A DNA stretch of 6,187 nucleotides from DASTDH01 sp035601575 (GCA_035601575.1 DATNNZ010000080.1:1-6187), one strand, 5' to 3'; shown: positions 1-4,907, numbered from the stretch's first letter. Notes: generated by a model from the sequence alone, not told the origin. Translations and numbers: made by a program.

Positions 1-192
1 CACCCCAATGCTAATCAACAGAAAAACGGCCCACACTCTCCATTGAGAACTGGGCAGACCAACCAAAACTTGTAACCTCAAACAACAAAAGTGTTACCGA
101 TGTCCTGAACCTGAAGTGTTACCGATGTCCTGACCCAACCCCGGTCCTCACTAATCACCAATCACCTCTCACGCCGTTTACCGTTCCCGGCC
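1..192. other. Non-coding left flank with insertion-sequence-like remnant
   Basis: No credible gene is visible here. The stretch is rich in A and C. It holds the tandem 20-mer listed separately (89-133), followed by a low-complexity run of short 'atcacc'-like words at about 150-172. The stop codon of the minus-strand gene lies at 193-195, so this is also the 3' flank of that gene. I see no strong hairpin with a T-tract that would mark an intrinsic terminator for it. Confidence 0.5.
89..133. repeat. Tandem 20-bp direct repeat, likely insertion-sequence end
   Basis: AAGTGTTACCGATGTCCTGA occurs at 89-108 and again, identically, at 114-133 (period 25). Ends of IS481- and IS21-type elements (integrase-core transposases) commonly carry closely spaced repeats that start with TGTTAC or TGTCAC and read 'gatgtcc', and these act as transposase-binding sites. 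The resemblance is from memory, not a search. No transposase gene is present in the window, so this is either a solo end left by decay or the edge of an element lying to the left. Confidence 0.5.
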
Positions 193-930
193 CTATCCCC
201 CCGGCTGGTAATGCACCATCTTGTGTGTCGCCAAATCGACCGTAACAAAGTCATCGGGAGTTTTGGCGGCGTCGCCATCGGAGGCAGGATGATACTCGAG
301 CCGCAGTTGTTTCGAGTCGACGATTACTCGCAGATAACCGAACTCGGTATCGTCGTAATTTTCGAAAACGATTTGGTCCTTTCCTTTCGAAAGCGATGGC
401 AATACAGTCGGGGTCCGCGACGCCGGACTGCCGTGGCGCGTAAGGGACCGAATGGCGTGGCCACCATTTCCGGCAACCAAATCCTCATCTTTGGGTCCTT
501 TTACATTCCCGGTGTCCCCAACGGTGTCGAATACAATCTGTCCCGCTGCTTCGATCTCACGAACGATCTGGGCACCCTTACTGGCTCCGTATACTTCTTC
601 GAGTCTGAGGATCGGCTCATCGGTTCCGGAGACGACCGGGAATGGCCGGGGCTGCAGTGTTCCTTTCAGGCTATCAAGAATCTTGTAGGCTTTAGCGTCC
701 GAACCATGTTTCACCGTGAATTTGGTTGGATCGGGAGTAGGGGGCGGCTCGGCAAAACGTGGGGTCTTGGTTGGGATCGGGGCGGTATTCTCTCCATCTG
801 ATGCGGCGGTAGGTTGAGATTGTTGGGTGGGCGCTTTGGGTTGTCTGGGTTTGGAACGTTTTGGCATAGGCAGTATCCGTGTTGAGTTAGTTGAAACTCT
901 GAGATTGAGCCCCGCCACCGAACAACGCAT
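193..930 (-). CDS. Metallophosphoesterase-like protein with catalytic core deleted
   Basis: The 245-residue product looks like the two ends of a calcineurin-like metallophosphoesterase (purple-acid-phosphatase-like) joined together. Residues 1-70 are basic and Pro-rich with no signal peptide. Residues about 97-150 resemble the domain entry, including FDTVGDTGNVKGP (134-146), which supplies the first metal-binding Asp (D139). At residue 151 the text jumps to VAGNGGHAIRSL, which in full-length relatives follows the last His motif, and continues into the family tail (GYLRVIVD 198-205; FVTVDLATHKMV 228-239). The intervening GDxxY, GNHD and HxH motifs, roughly 250-300 residues in intact members, are absent, so phosphatase activity is not expected. 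The frame is open throughout. Start is uncertain: ATG at 930 has AAAGG six bases upstream, while ATG at 867 (Met22, beginning MPKRSKPR) looks more natural but has only a weak ribosome site. The family assignment rests on remembered motif order. Confidence 0.65.
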   Translation of the reverse strand: MRCSVAGLNLRVSTNSTRILPMPKRSKPRQPKAPTQQSQPTAASDGENTAPIPTKTPRFAEPPPTPDPTKFTVKHGSDAKAYKILDSLKGTLQPRPFPVVSGTDEPILRLEEVYGASKGAQIVREIEAAGQIVFDTVGDTGNVKGPKDEDLVAGNGGHAIRSLTRHGSPASRTPTVLPSLSKGKDQIVFENYDDTEFGYLRVIVDSKQLRLEYHPASDGDAAKTPDDFVTVDLATHKMVHYQPGG

Positions 931-1058
931 GTGAAACCTTTGTTACAATTTGCAAACCCCTGTTTTCCATTTCCGTCACTTTGTCAGAGAATTTTTGGGA
1001 GAAGGCTAAAGACCGGCGTTTGGCTGTCGTTATTGCCTCTACGACGAGCCTCGAATCT

Positions 1059-1532
1059 ATGTTCCTTAAGAAGTGTATCCCTGTACGTCTTCTTCTACCG
1101 ATTATTCTGGTATTGGTTTGGGTTCGTCCTGGCGTTTGCGCTGACGACAACCAGACGATTTTGCTGCAGACAACGGGCGCTTTGTGCGCGCAGGGTCTAT
1201 ATTTGACCTACACGTCAGTTGGCACATTAGCGGACGCCTATGGCAAAAAGGTCTACGACAAGAACGCGACCGGCCAGTATCTCAACGCCTACATTGAGAT
1301 CATCAAACGCATAAAAGAGAGGCTCAATAAACTGCAGGATTCCGGGGCGGTCCAAGTCGAGGATTCAGCTTTTATGGCGAAGGTCATTTCTACTTACGAT
1401 CTCCTCGGGGCGGAAGCCGATGCCTTTCAGACTTTTCTCACCAGTGGTGGAAAAGCCAACATCAATGTCTACAACACCAAACGGCAGGCCGCTTGGAAGA
1501 ACATCCAGGAGATACTCGGTATAAGCGAATGA
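1059..1532 (+). CDS. Small exported helical protein, unknown function
   Basis: The 157-residue product starts with a clear Sec signal peptide: basic MFLKK, a hydrophobic run at residues 9-22 and a likely cleavage after VCA (residue 28). Cys27 is not in a lipobox (PGVC), so a lipoprotein is unlikely. The mature part, about 129 residues, looks mainly helical, with charged amphipathic stretches around 76-93 and 104-128 and an isolated Cys43. I do not recognise a family. The frame is open upstream to a TTG at 981, but the ATG at 1059 puts the signal peptide at the N-terminus and is preferred; its ribosome site is weak. It is divergent from the deleted phosphoesterase gene, with about 130 bp between the two start regions, where both promoters must lie. 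Downstream is a gene-free stretch with a palindromic element. The gene itself is probable; its function is unknown. Confidence 0.7.
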   Translation: MFLKKCIPVRLLLPIILVLVWVRPGVCADDNQTILLQTTGALCAQGLYLTYTSVGTLADAYGKKVYDKNATGQYLNAYIEIIKRIKERLNKLQDSGAVQVEDSAFMAKVISTYDLLGAEADAFQTFLTSGGKANINVYNTKRQAAWKNIQEILGISE

Positions 1533-1792
1533 TCTAGAAGCTGGCCGAGCGGTGGCGACTGCGTTTTGCGACCGGTTGGCTGTTTTCCGCGTTGTTCGCT
1601 CCATGTATCAATCTAGATATGCTCATCGCCGCGCCCGCATCGGTACGCGAAGCGTTGCGGGCGTGTCGCGCCTTGAAAAACAGCCTACTGATCTGGCGTC
1701 TGCCCATGAGCGTCAACATAAGAGGTTGCAACCAGCAGCGCACAGGCCTTTGCTGGCTGGCAGAAATCAGTCCGGCAGGGACCTAACGAAAG
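1533..1792. other. Intergenic stretch without a recognisable gene
   Basis: Several short reading frames cross this stretch on both strands, but none has a good ribosome site, a recognisable domain or clean boundaries, and some run straight into the palindromic element that follows. A tRNA-like 'tggccgagcggt' occurs near 1543 but no tRNA folds around it. ATCTAGA (1532-1538) and TCTAGAT (1612-1618) form a short inverted pair. Near the right end, GTCC (1770-1773) and GGAC (1779-1782) form a weak hairpin that resembles a decayed copy of the CGTCCC-N4-GGGACG units at 1839 and 1913. Confidence 0.4.
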
Positions 1793-1975
1793 TAGAAGCC
1801 CAGTACGAAGTGCTGGGAAATGAAGCAAAAAACAGGTCCGTCCCGTTAGGGACGATAGCATCCTCGGCCTTTGATTTTGCACGCGGCTCAGCGATTGCCA
1901 GCATTCGTCGATCGTCCCGTCCGGGACGGGTAGCTCTCTAAAGACGCTAACCCAGCGCTTTGTACTGGGCTTCTA
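1793..1975. repeat. Composite inverted palindromic element (REP-doublet or MITE-like)
   Basis: Two arms of about 62 bp face each other around a 58-bp centre. Left arm: TAGAAG, then hairpin CCCAGTAC-gaa-GTGCTGGG (1799-1817), a 21-bp spacer, then hairpin CGTCCC-GTTA-GGGACG (1839-1854). Right arm in inverse order: CGTCCC-GTCC-GGGACG (1913-1928), a 22-bp spacer, then CCCAGCGC-ttt-GTACTGGG (1951-1969) and CTTCTA to 1975. The outer 25-mers (1793-1817 and the reverse complement of 1951-1975) match at 23 of 25 positions. This symmetry is the architecture of REP doublets (REPINs), which are mobilised in trans by a RAYT/IS200-like transposase, or of a miniature inverted-repeat element. No transposase lies in the window. 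It sits between a plus-strand gene and a minus-strand gene that converge on it, where it could also act as a bidirectional RNA-level stop. Symmetry is observed; mobility is inferred. Confidence 0.75.
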
Positions 1976-2043
1976 TGAAGCCGACGTTGTCAAGGCGCCG
2001 TTGCAAGGTGCGGTGGACTGCTAACGGTTTACGACGAACCCGC

Positions 2044-2508
2044 TCACTGCGCTTTGCCATGCTCGGCTTCTCCGGCAGCTTTATAGTCATAGGTCGGATA
2101 AAACTCCGTGCGATATCCACCCCAGGCCGTCTTCTCGATGGCGAGATTGACATCCCGGAGACGATCGGGCGGTACGCGCAGTGTGATTACCTGACCGATT
2201 CCCATCATCACGTACCAGGAAACCACTTCAATTCCGGCCGGAGGAAACGCTTTGTAGTAACCTTGTTTCCTGAGCTCCGCATTGATTTCATCGAGTGTCT
2301 TCGATTGATCGTGGCGCAAGAAGATAGTGAGAAGGATGGCTCCCTTTTGGGCCTCGCTGTCCGTAGGAGGATTCGAGATGGCTGGCGACGGACTTGTCTG
2401 TTGTGCGGCTACCGCACCGACGGCAATAAGGCTTCCGGCCAGTATCAGATTCTTTGCGAATTTCCAGAGACGACGAGTATCGAAACGAGATTGGTCTTGC
2501 TGAATCAT
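2044..2508 (-). CDS. Conserved exported protein of unknown function
   Basis: The 154-residue product has an extended but plausible signal peptide: a polar and basic n-region (1-20), hydrophobic core LILAGSLIAVGAVA (21-34) and likely cleavage after A35. A Pro/Ser-rich linker (39-49) follows, then one compact domain at 56-143. This includes ILLTIFLRHDQSKTLDEI (58-75), QGYYKAFPPAGIEVVSWYVM (82-101), GQVITLRVPPDRLRDVNLAIE (105-125) and WGGYRTEFYPTYDY (129-142). I recognise these blocks (LRHDQSK, FPP-G-EVVSWYVMMGIGQ, EFYPTYDY) as a recurring bacterial family of small exported proteins without an assigned function. Length is typical. The ribosome site upstream of the ATG is not obvious. The stop codon lies 69 bp from the palindromic element. 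It diverges from the His-rich peptidoglycan-binding protein gene, with a structured spacer of about 270-370 bp. Confidence 0.85.
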   Translation of the reverse strand: MIQQDQSRFDTRRLWKFAKNLILAGSLIAVGAVAAQQTSPSPAISNPPTDSEAQKGAILLTIFLRHDQSKTLDEINAELRKQGYYKAFPPAGIEVVSWYVMMGIGQVITLRVPPDRLRDVNLAIEKTAWGGYRTEFYPTYDYKAAGEAEHGKAQ

Positions 2509-2776
2509 GAAGAGAAAGTTAGCCGGAATTCGGAACCAAGAATTCAGAATACGGAAACACGGGACGCGGGGGTAGGGCGGAGGTTCGCGGGTATCCGCGT
2601 AAATTCCATCCTAAGGCCGACTGGGCGGCACCTTGTGAATCGAAGGATGCGGTCCTTCGCTCGGGAATAATAGATCTCATTTCCGGTCTATTACTGCGGG
2701 TAGGTTTTCTCTAACGAGAAGCTTTCCCGCAGCTCTAATCAGATTTACGACGATACAAACTTACAGGGAGAAGGCT
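2509..2776. other. Divergent spacer with a cluster of four hairpins
   Basis: Perfect stems follow one another at 2586-2599 (CGCGG-gtat-CCGCG), 2641-2659 (CGAAGGA-tgcgg-TCCTTCG), 2668-2693 (TAATAGA, 12-nt loop, TCTATTA) and 2694-2732 (CTGCGGG/CCCGCAG enclosing an inner TTCTC-taac-GAGAA at 2707-2720). The last two abut exactly. The spacer lies between divergent genes, so it must also contain their promoters, but I could not assign -35/-10 boxes with confidence. None of the hairpins is followed by a convincing T-tract. It may be a structured 5' leader of the plus-strand unit, a small RNA, or protein-binding inverted repeats. At 2526-2557 there are also short imperfect copies of a GAATTC-containing word. 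Confidence 0.5.
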
Positions 2777-2878
2777 GTGAAAGGTGTTGCGCTTCTAAGT
2801 GCAGCGAGACCTGCTCGTTTCACATCCGAGTTCGCAAAACGGGGAAACGTGCTCCTTTCATCACGCTATAGCTTATGA
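2777..2878 (+). CDS. Possible 33-residue leader ORF overlapping the next gene
   Basis: A GTG at 2777 is preceded by a strong purine-rich ribosome site, GGGAGAAGG (2766-2774). The frame runs 33 codons to TGA at 2876-2878, overlapping the ATG of the next gene (2875) in the classic ATGA arrangement. The peptide begins MKGVALLSAARPARF, is Arg/Ser-rich and matches nothing I know. The downstream gene has no ribosome site of its own and an in-frame TAG at 2869-2871, which makes translational coupling through this small frame attractive. It is not proven: 33 codons can stay open by chance, and no conservation can be tested here. Confidence 0.35.
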   Translation: MKGVALLSAARPARFTSEFAKRGNVLLSSRYSL

Positions 2879-3423
2879 AAAGACATTTCATTGGGCGGCT
2901 GAGGGTAGCAACCCTTGCGGCCGCATTACCGTTCGTGGCACAAACCACTTGGGCTCATGGTATGGGAGGCTCGGGGGGGGGCCATTCTTCTGGAGGATTC
3001 CATTCCTCTGGGGGATTCCATTCTGGCTCGCATAATTTCGCGTTTCACCACGGCGGGGAACATTTTCATCACGATGGGGACCACTTTCACCACGACAGAG
3101 ACCATTTTTTCCATCACCGTCACTTCTTTGACGATGACTTCTTCTTTGGGTTCAGTTACCCGTTTTATGGCTACCCTTATTACGGTTATCCCTATGATTA
3201 TGGGTATTACGATTATTCGGGAGAATCCTACGATAGCCAATATTGGAGCGACCTCACCGGGGCAGTGCAAACGGAACTCACTCGCGCCGGCTACTACCAT
3301 GGAGCAATTGATGGAGTGTATGGTCCGGATACTGCCAGCGCGATTCGAGCCTATCGAAAAGCTAAAGGTTTACCGGTAACCGGTCAAATCGACCGGAAAC
3401 TCTTGAAGTCGTTGGATATTTAG
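2875..3423 (+). CDS. Exported His/Tyr-rich protein with PG_binding_1 domain
   Basis: The 182-residue product has a Sec signal peptide (1-27, cleavage after TWA). A Gly/Ser/His-rich segment (28-60) with two copies of SGGFHS comes next, then a His/Asp-rich block in three seven-residue units (HFHHDGD, HFHHDRD, HFFHHRH; 63-83) and a Phe/Tyr-rich segment with PYYGYPY-type repeats (89-124). The C-terminus (about 123-182) is a peptidoglycan-binding type 1 domain, recognisable by LTRAGYYHGAIDGVYGPDT (135-153), AIRAYRKAKGLPVTG (156-170) and the ending IDRKLLKSL. It is likely periplasmic or outer-surface and anchored to murein; the His/Asp block could bind transition metals, which is inference. The ATG at 2875 is the only usable start because TAG lies at 2869-2871. 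It lacks a ribosome site and overlaps a possible leader ORF by four bases. A run of nine G at 2973-2981, within codons 33-36, could slip. Confidence 0.9.
   Translation: MKRHFIGRLRVATLAAALPFVAQTTWAHGMGGSGGGHSSGGFHSSGGFHSGSHNFAFHHGGEHFHHDGDHFHHDRDHFFHHRHFFDDDFFFGFSYPFYGYPYYGYPYDYGYYDYSGESYDSQYWSDLTGAVQTELTRAGYYHGAIDGVYGPDTASAIRAYRKAKGLPVTGQIDRKLLKSLDI
2989..3123 (+). repeat. In-frame tandem repeats inside the His-rich gene
   Basis: An 18-bp unit encoding SGGFHS is tandemly duplicated (2989-3006 and 3007-3024). A 21-bp unit encoding HFHHDxD is repeated at 3061-3081 and 3082-3102, with a degenerate third unit at 3103-3123 (HFFHHRH). Unit lengths are multiples of three, so copy-number changes would alter the length of the His-rich region without breaking the frame. 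Confidence 0.75.
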
Positions 3424-3467
3424 CTGCAGAAAGCAGGCGTAAAACGGGATCTGCTGGCCTACCGAAT

Positions 3468-3998
3468 CTAAGAACTTACTTTCTTGGCCGCACCCAATAA
3501 CTCCTCATTTTCCTTACCGGTCTTAATAAAATCTTCGAGCTCTTTCGCGTAGTGCGGATTCAGTTTCTGGAGCACGATGAGATCCGCTTGGGCTTCGGGT
3601 TTGCGTCCCATTATGGCATAAAGAACACCGCGATACATGTATGCCTCAGCCAATTTCGGGTTGAGTTGAATCGCCTTGTTATAGTGTTCCATCGATAGTT
3701 GGTAATTTTGGGATCCTGCTTTGCGAAGTGTGAACGCAAGATTGTTGTGCGCTTCGGCAAACCCAGGCTTTAGTTTCACCGCCTCTTCGAACTTGGCCTG
3801 AGCCTTGGCGAACTGCTTCGCTTGCATCAGATCTACGCCTTCGTTGTAGGCCTTGATAGCAGGATTTGCTTGCTTGGCTTGGGGGCCGGAGGCTGGTGTA
3901 GGAATTTGTTCACTGCCAGCACCAAACAGGGGAAGAGTTGTGACAGCGGCGAAAGTGCAGATGCCGAGAAGACTTGTGGTAAGACGGGATTTATTCAT
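3468..3998 (-). CDS. Exported tetratricopeptide-repeat protein (paralogue A)
   Basis: The 176-residue product has a Sec signal peptide (1-27, hydrophobic core 9-25, likely cleavage after FGA) and a short Pro/Gln-rich linker (30-46). Three TPR units follow: residues 47-80 (KAYNEGVDLMQAKQFAKAQ), 81-116 (AEAHNNLAFTLRK, with a small insertion before the second helix) and 117-150 (AEAYMYRGVLYAIMGRK, ending LNPHY). A charged helical tail ends in AAKKVSS. It is probably a periplasmic protein-interaction scaffold; no catalytic motif is present. AAAGGA at 4010-4015 is a ribosome site about 11 bases upstream of the ATG. It is a tandem paralogue of the gene at 4208-4765, with 109 of the last 132 residues identical by my alignment. 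The convergent gap to the peptidoglycan-binding gene is only 44 bp, with no clear terminator. Confidence 0.9.
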   Translation of the reverse strand: MNKSRLTTSLLGICTFAAVTTLPLFGAGSEQIPTPASGPQAKQANPAIKAYNEGVDLMQAKQFAKAQAKFEEAVKLKPGFAEAHNNLAFTLRKAGSQNYQLSMEHYNKAIQLNPKLAEAYMYRGVLYAIMGRKPEAQADLIVLQKLNPHYAKELEDFIKTGKENEELLGAAKKVSS

Positions 3999-4207
3999 AG
4001 AGATGGTTTTCCTTTAGGCGCGACCGTCGTTGGATCGCTGGCCAAGGGGGACCATCAATATTCCGCCATTTACCGCAAAAGTGGAACGGAAATTCTGGTC
4101 CAGGGAGGGTGACGAGATTCGATTCTCTTGGCCCGGACCAACTTATTGTTTCCCCCTAATTCTCGTCGGATTTCGCCTTGCGCGGCATCCGCGTACCACC
4201 GCTGAAG
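3999..4207. promoter_or_regulatory. Spacer between TPR paralogues with RBS
   Basis: The 209-bp spacer carries the ribosome site of paralogue A (AAAGGA, 4010-4015 on the minus strand). It also holds two inverted pairs: CGCGG-cat-CCGCG (4181-4193), a few bases past the end of paralogue B, and a distant pair TGGTCC (4096-4101)/GGACCA (4135-4140). Neither has a T-tract, so termination between the paralogues is uncertain. Its size suggests that paralogue A has its own promoter, but I could not assign boxes. Confidence 0.35.
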
Positions 4208-4765
4208 CTACGAACTTACTTTCTTGGCCGCGCCATAGAGTTCGTCATCTTCTTTCCCGGTCTTGATGAACTCTGCCAGCTCTTTTGCGTAGTGCGGATT
4301 CATCTTCTGGAGCGCTGCCAGATCGGCTTGAGCCTCGGCTTTATGTCCCATTATCGCATAGAGAACTCCGCGATACATGTATGCCTCAGCCATTTTTGGT
4401 TTGAGCTGAATTGCCTTGTTGTAGTGTCCCAATGATAGTTGGTAGTTTTGTGATCCTTGCTTGCGCAGCACAAAGGCCAGATTGTTGTGCGCTTCCGCCA
4501 AGTTGGGATTTCCTTTTAAGGCTTCTTCGAATTTTGCCTGAGCCTTAGCAAATTGCTTGGCTTTCATCAGGTCAACGCCCTCGTTGTACGCTTTGATCGA
4601 AGGATTTTCTTGCTTGATTTGCGGAAACCCCTCGTTCGAGGGTGCGAACCCCTGGCTCGAGGGCGGGTTGATCGATCCGCTTCCCGCGCCAAATGCCGGA
4701 AGAACCGCAAGCGCGGTGATGGCGCAGATGCCCGAAAGGGTTTTTGTAATTGAGGATTTGGTCAT
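4208..4765 (-). CDS. Exported tetratricopeptide-repeat protein (paralogue B)
   Basis: The 185-residue product is organised like its neighbour. It has a Sec signal peptide (1-27, ending AFGA), a linker (28-55), three TPR units (about 57-89, 90-125 and 126-159) and the same tail ending GAAKKVSS. The linker is nine residues longer than in paralogue A and holds a two-unit seven-residue repeat (QGFAPSN, EGFPQIK; 38-51) from a 21-bp tandem repeat. Differences from paralogue A cluster in the linker and the first TPR helix B (EALKGNPNL versus EAVKLKPGF). The second and third repeats are strongly conserved, suggesting a shared binding surface or recent duplication. The similarity stops close to the stop codon, so the duplication has kept little flanking DNA. 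No good ribosome site is seen before the ATG; instead, competing inverted repeats lie about 30-60 bp upstream. Confidence 0.9.
   Translation of the reverse strand: MTKSSITKTLSGICAITALAVLPAFGAGSGSINPPSSQGFAPSNEGFPQIKQENPSIKAYNEGVDLMKAKQFAKAQAKFEEALKGNPNLAEAHNNLAFVLRKQGSQNYQLSLGHYNKAIQLKPKMAEAYMYRGVLYAIMGHKAEAQADLAALQKMNPHYAKELAEFIKTGKEDDELYGAAKKVSS
4626..4667 (-). repeat. 21-bp tandem repeat in TPR paralogue B linker
   Basis: Two adjacent 21-bp units (4626-4646 and 4647-4667) share AACCCCT, a short variable part and TCGAGGG. The first contains a perfect hairpin, CCCTCG-TT-CGAGGG (4629-4642). Being 21 bp, the unit adds seven residues without a frameshift. Paralogue A has nothing corresponding, so the insertion is specific to this copy. 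Confidence 0.65.
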
Positions 4766-4796
4766 AATAGAAGGATCGTGATTGGGAGCGCCAGCC

Positions 4797-4827
4797 AGCC
4801 AAAATTGGCTACTGGTCGCTCGCCAAT
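4797..4827 (-). promoter_or_regulatory. Competing inverted repeats upstream of TPR paralogue B
   Basis: AGCCAA-AA-TTGGCT (4797-4810) is a compact perfect inverted repeat. Its right half also pairs with a second site, as ATTGGC (4804-4809) and GCCAAT (4822-4827). The two stems are mutually exclusive because both use TTGGC. They lie 32-62 bp upstream of the ATG on the minus strand. They may be an operator or a leader RNA that can switch between two folds; both readings are inference. Confidence 0.35.
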
Positions 4828-4848
4828 GAAGACAGCAGGACTCCCCTA

Positions 4849-4870
4849 TTTATTCCCGACGGAGAATAAA
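4849..4870. repeat. AT-rich inverted repeat between gene end and next promoter
   Basis: TTTATTC (4849-4855) and GAATAAA (4864-4870) form a perfect 7-bp stem with an 8-base loop. It overlaps the T-tract of the predicted terminator on the minus strand and lies about 85-105 bp upstream of TPR paralogue B. It may contribute to the terminator or be part of the paralogue B promoter (AATAAAT on the minus strand would make an AT-rich -10 region). Confidence 0.35.
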
Positions 4871-4907
4871 AATCGTGATGCCAGGAGGGCGTTGTTCCCC
4901 CCTGGCA
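4868..4907 (-). terminator. Probable rho-independent terminator of the ferritin-like gene
   Basis: On the minus strand, 15 bp beyond the stop codon, lies a strong hairpin. TGCCAGG (4879-4885) pairs with CCTGGCA (4901-4907), and GGG (4887-4889) with CCC (4897-4899), interrupted by one A/C mismatch and closed by a 7-base loop. After a six-base gap the transcript reads TTTTT (complement of 4868-4872). The gap makes it slightly non-canonical. In the plus direction no T-run follows directly, so it appears to serve the minus-strand gene. Confidence 0.65.

Noticed and set aside
211..801. Long plus-strand frame opposite the phosphoesterase-like gene
   Set aside because: The minus strand carries recognisable family motifs through the same stretch; the plus frame has no ribosome site or domain and is an antisense shadow.
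1535..1620. tRNA-like start, 'tggccgagcggt', with a 'gttcgctcc' about 50 bases later
   Set aside because: Resembles D-loop and T-loop words of a class II tRNA, but no acceptor stem or anticodon stem pairs around them.
1552..1941. 129-codon plus-strand frame downstream of the small exported protein gene
   Set aside because: It runs through both hairpins of the left palindromic arm and the GGGACG unit of the right arm, so its text (such as SVPLGTI) is translated repeat DNA; no domain or ribosome site.
1793..1975. CRISPR-like repeats
   Set aside because: Only two inverted arms are present, with no regular direct repeats and spacers and no cas gene nearby.
1960..2670. 236-codon plus-strand frame
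   Set aside because: Lies antisense to the conserved exported protein at 2044-2508 and starts inside the palindromic element; it has no export signal or domain.
2926..3300. Minus-strand frame with Val/Ile-rich repetitive text
   Set aside because: It is the complement of the His/Tyr repeat codons of the peptidoglycan-binding protein; the repetitiveness explains its openness.
3424..3467. Terminator in the convergent gap
   Set aside because: Only a weak 5-bp pairing (AGCAG/CTGCT) with a 15-base loop and no T-tract.
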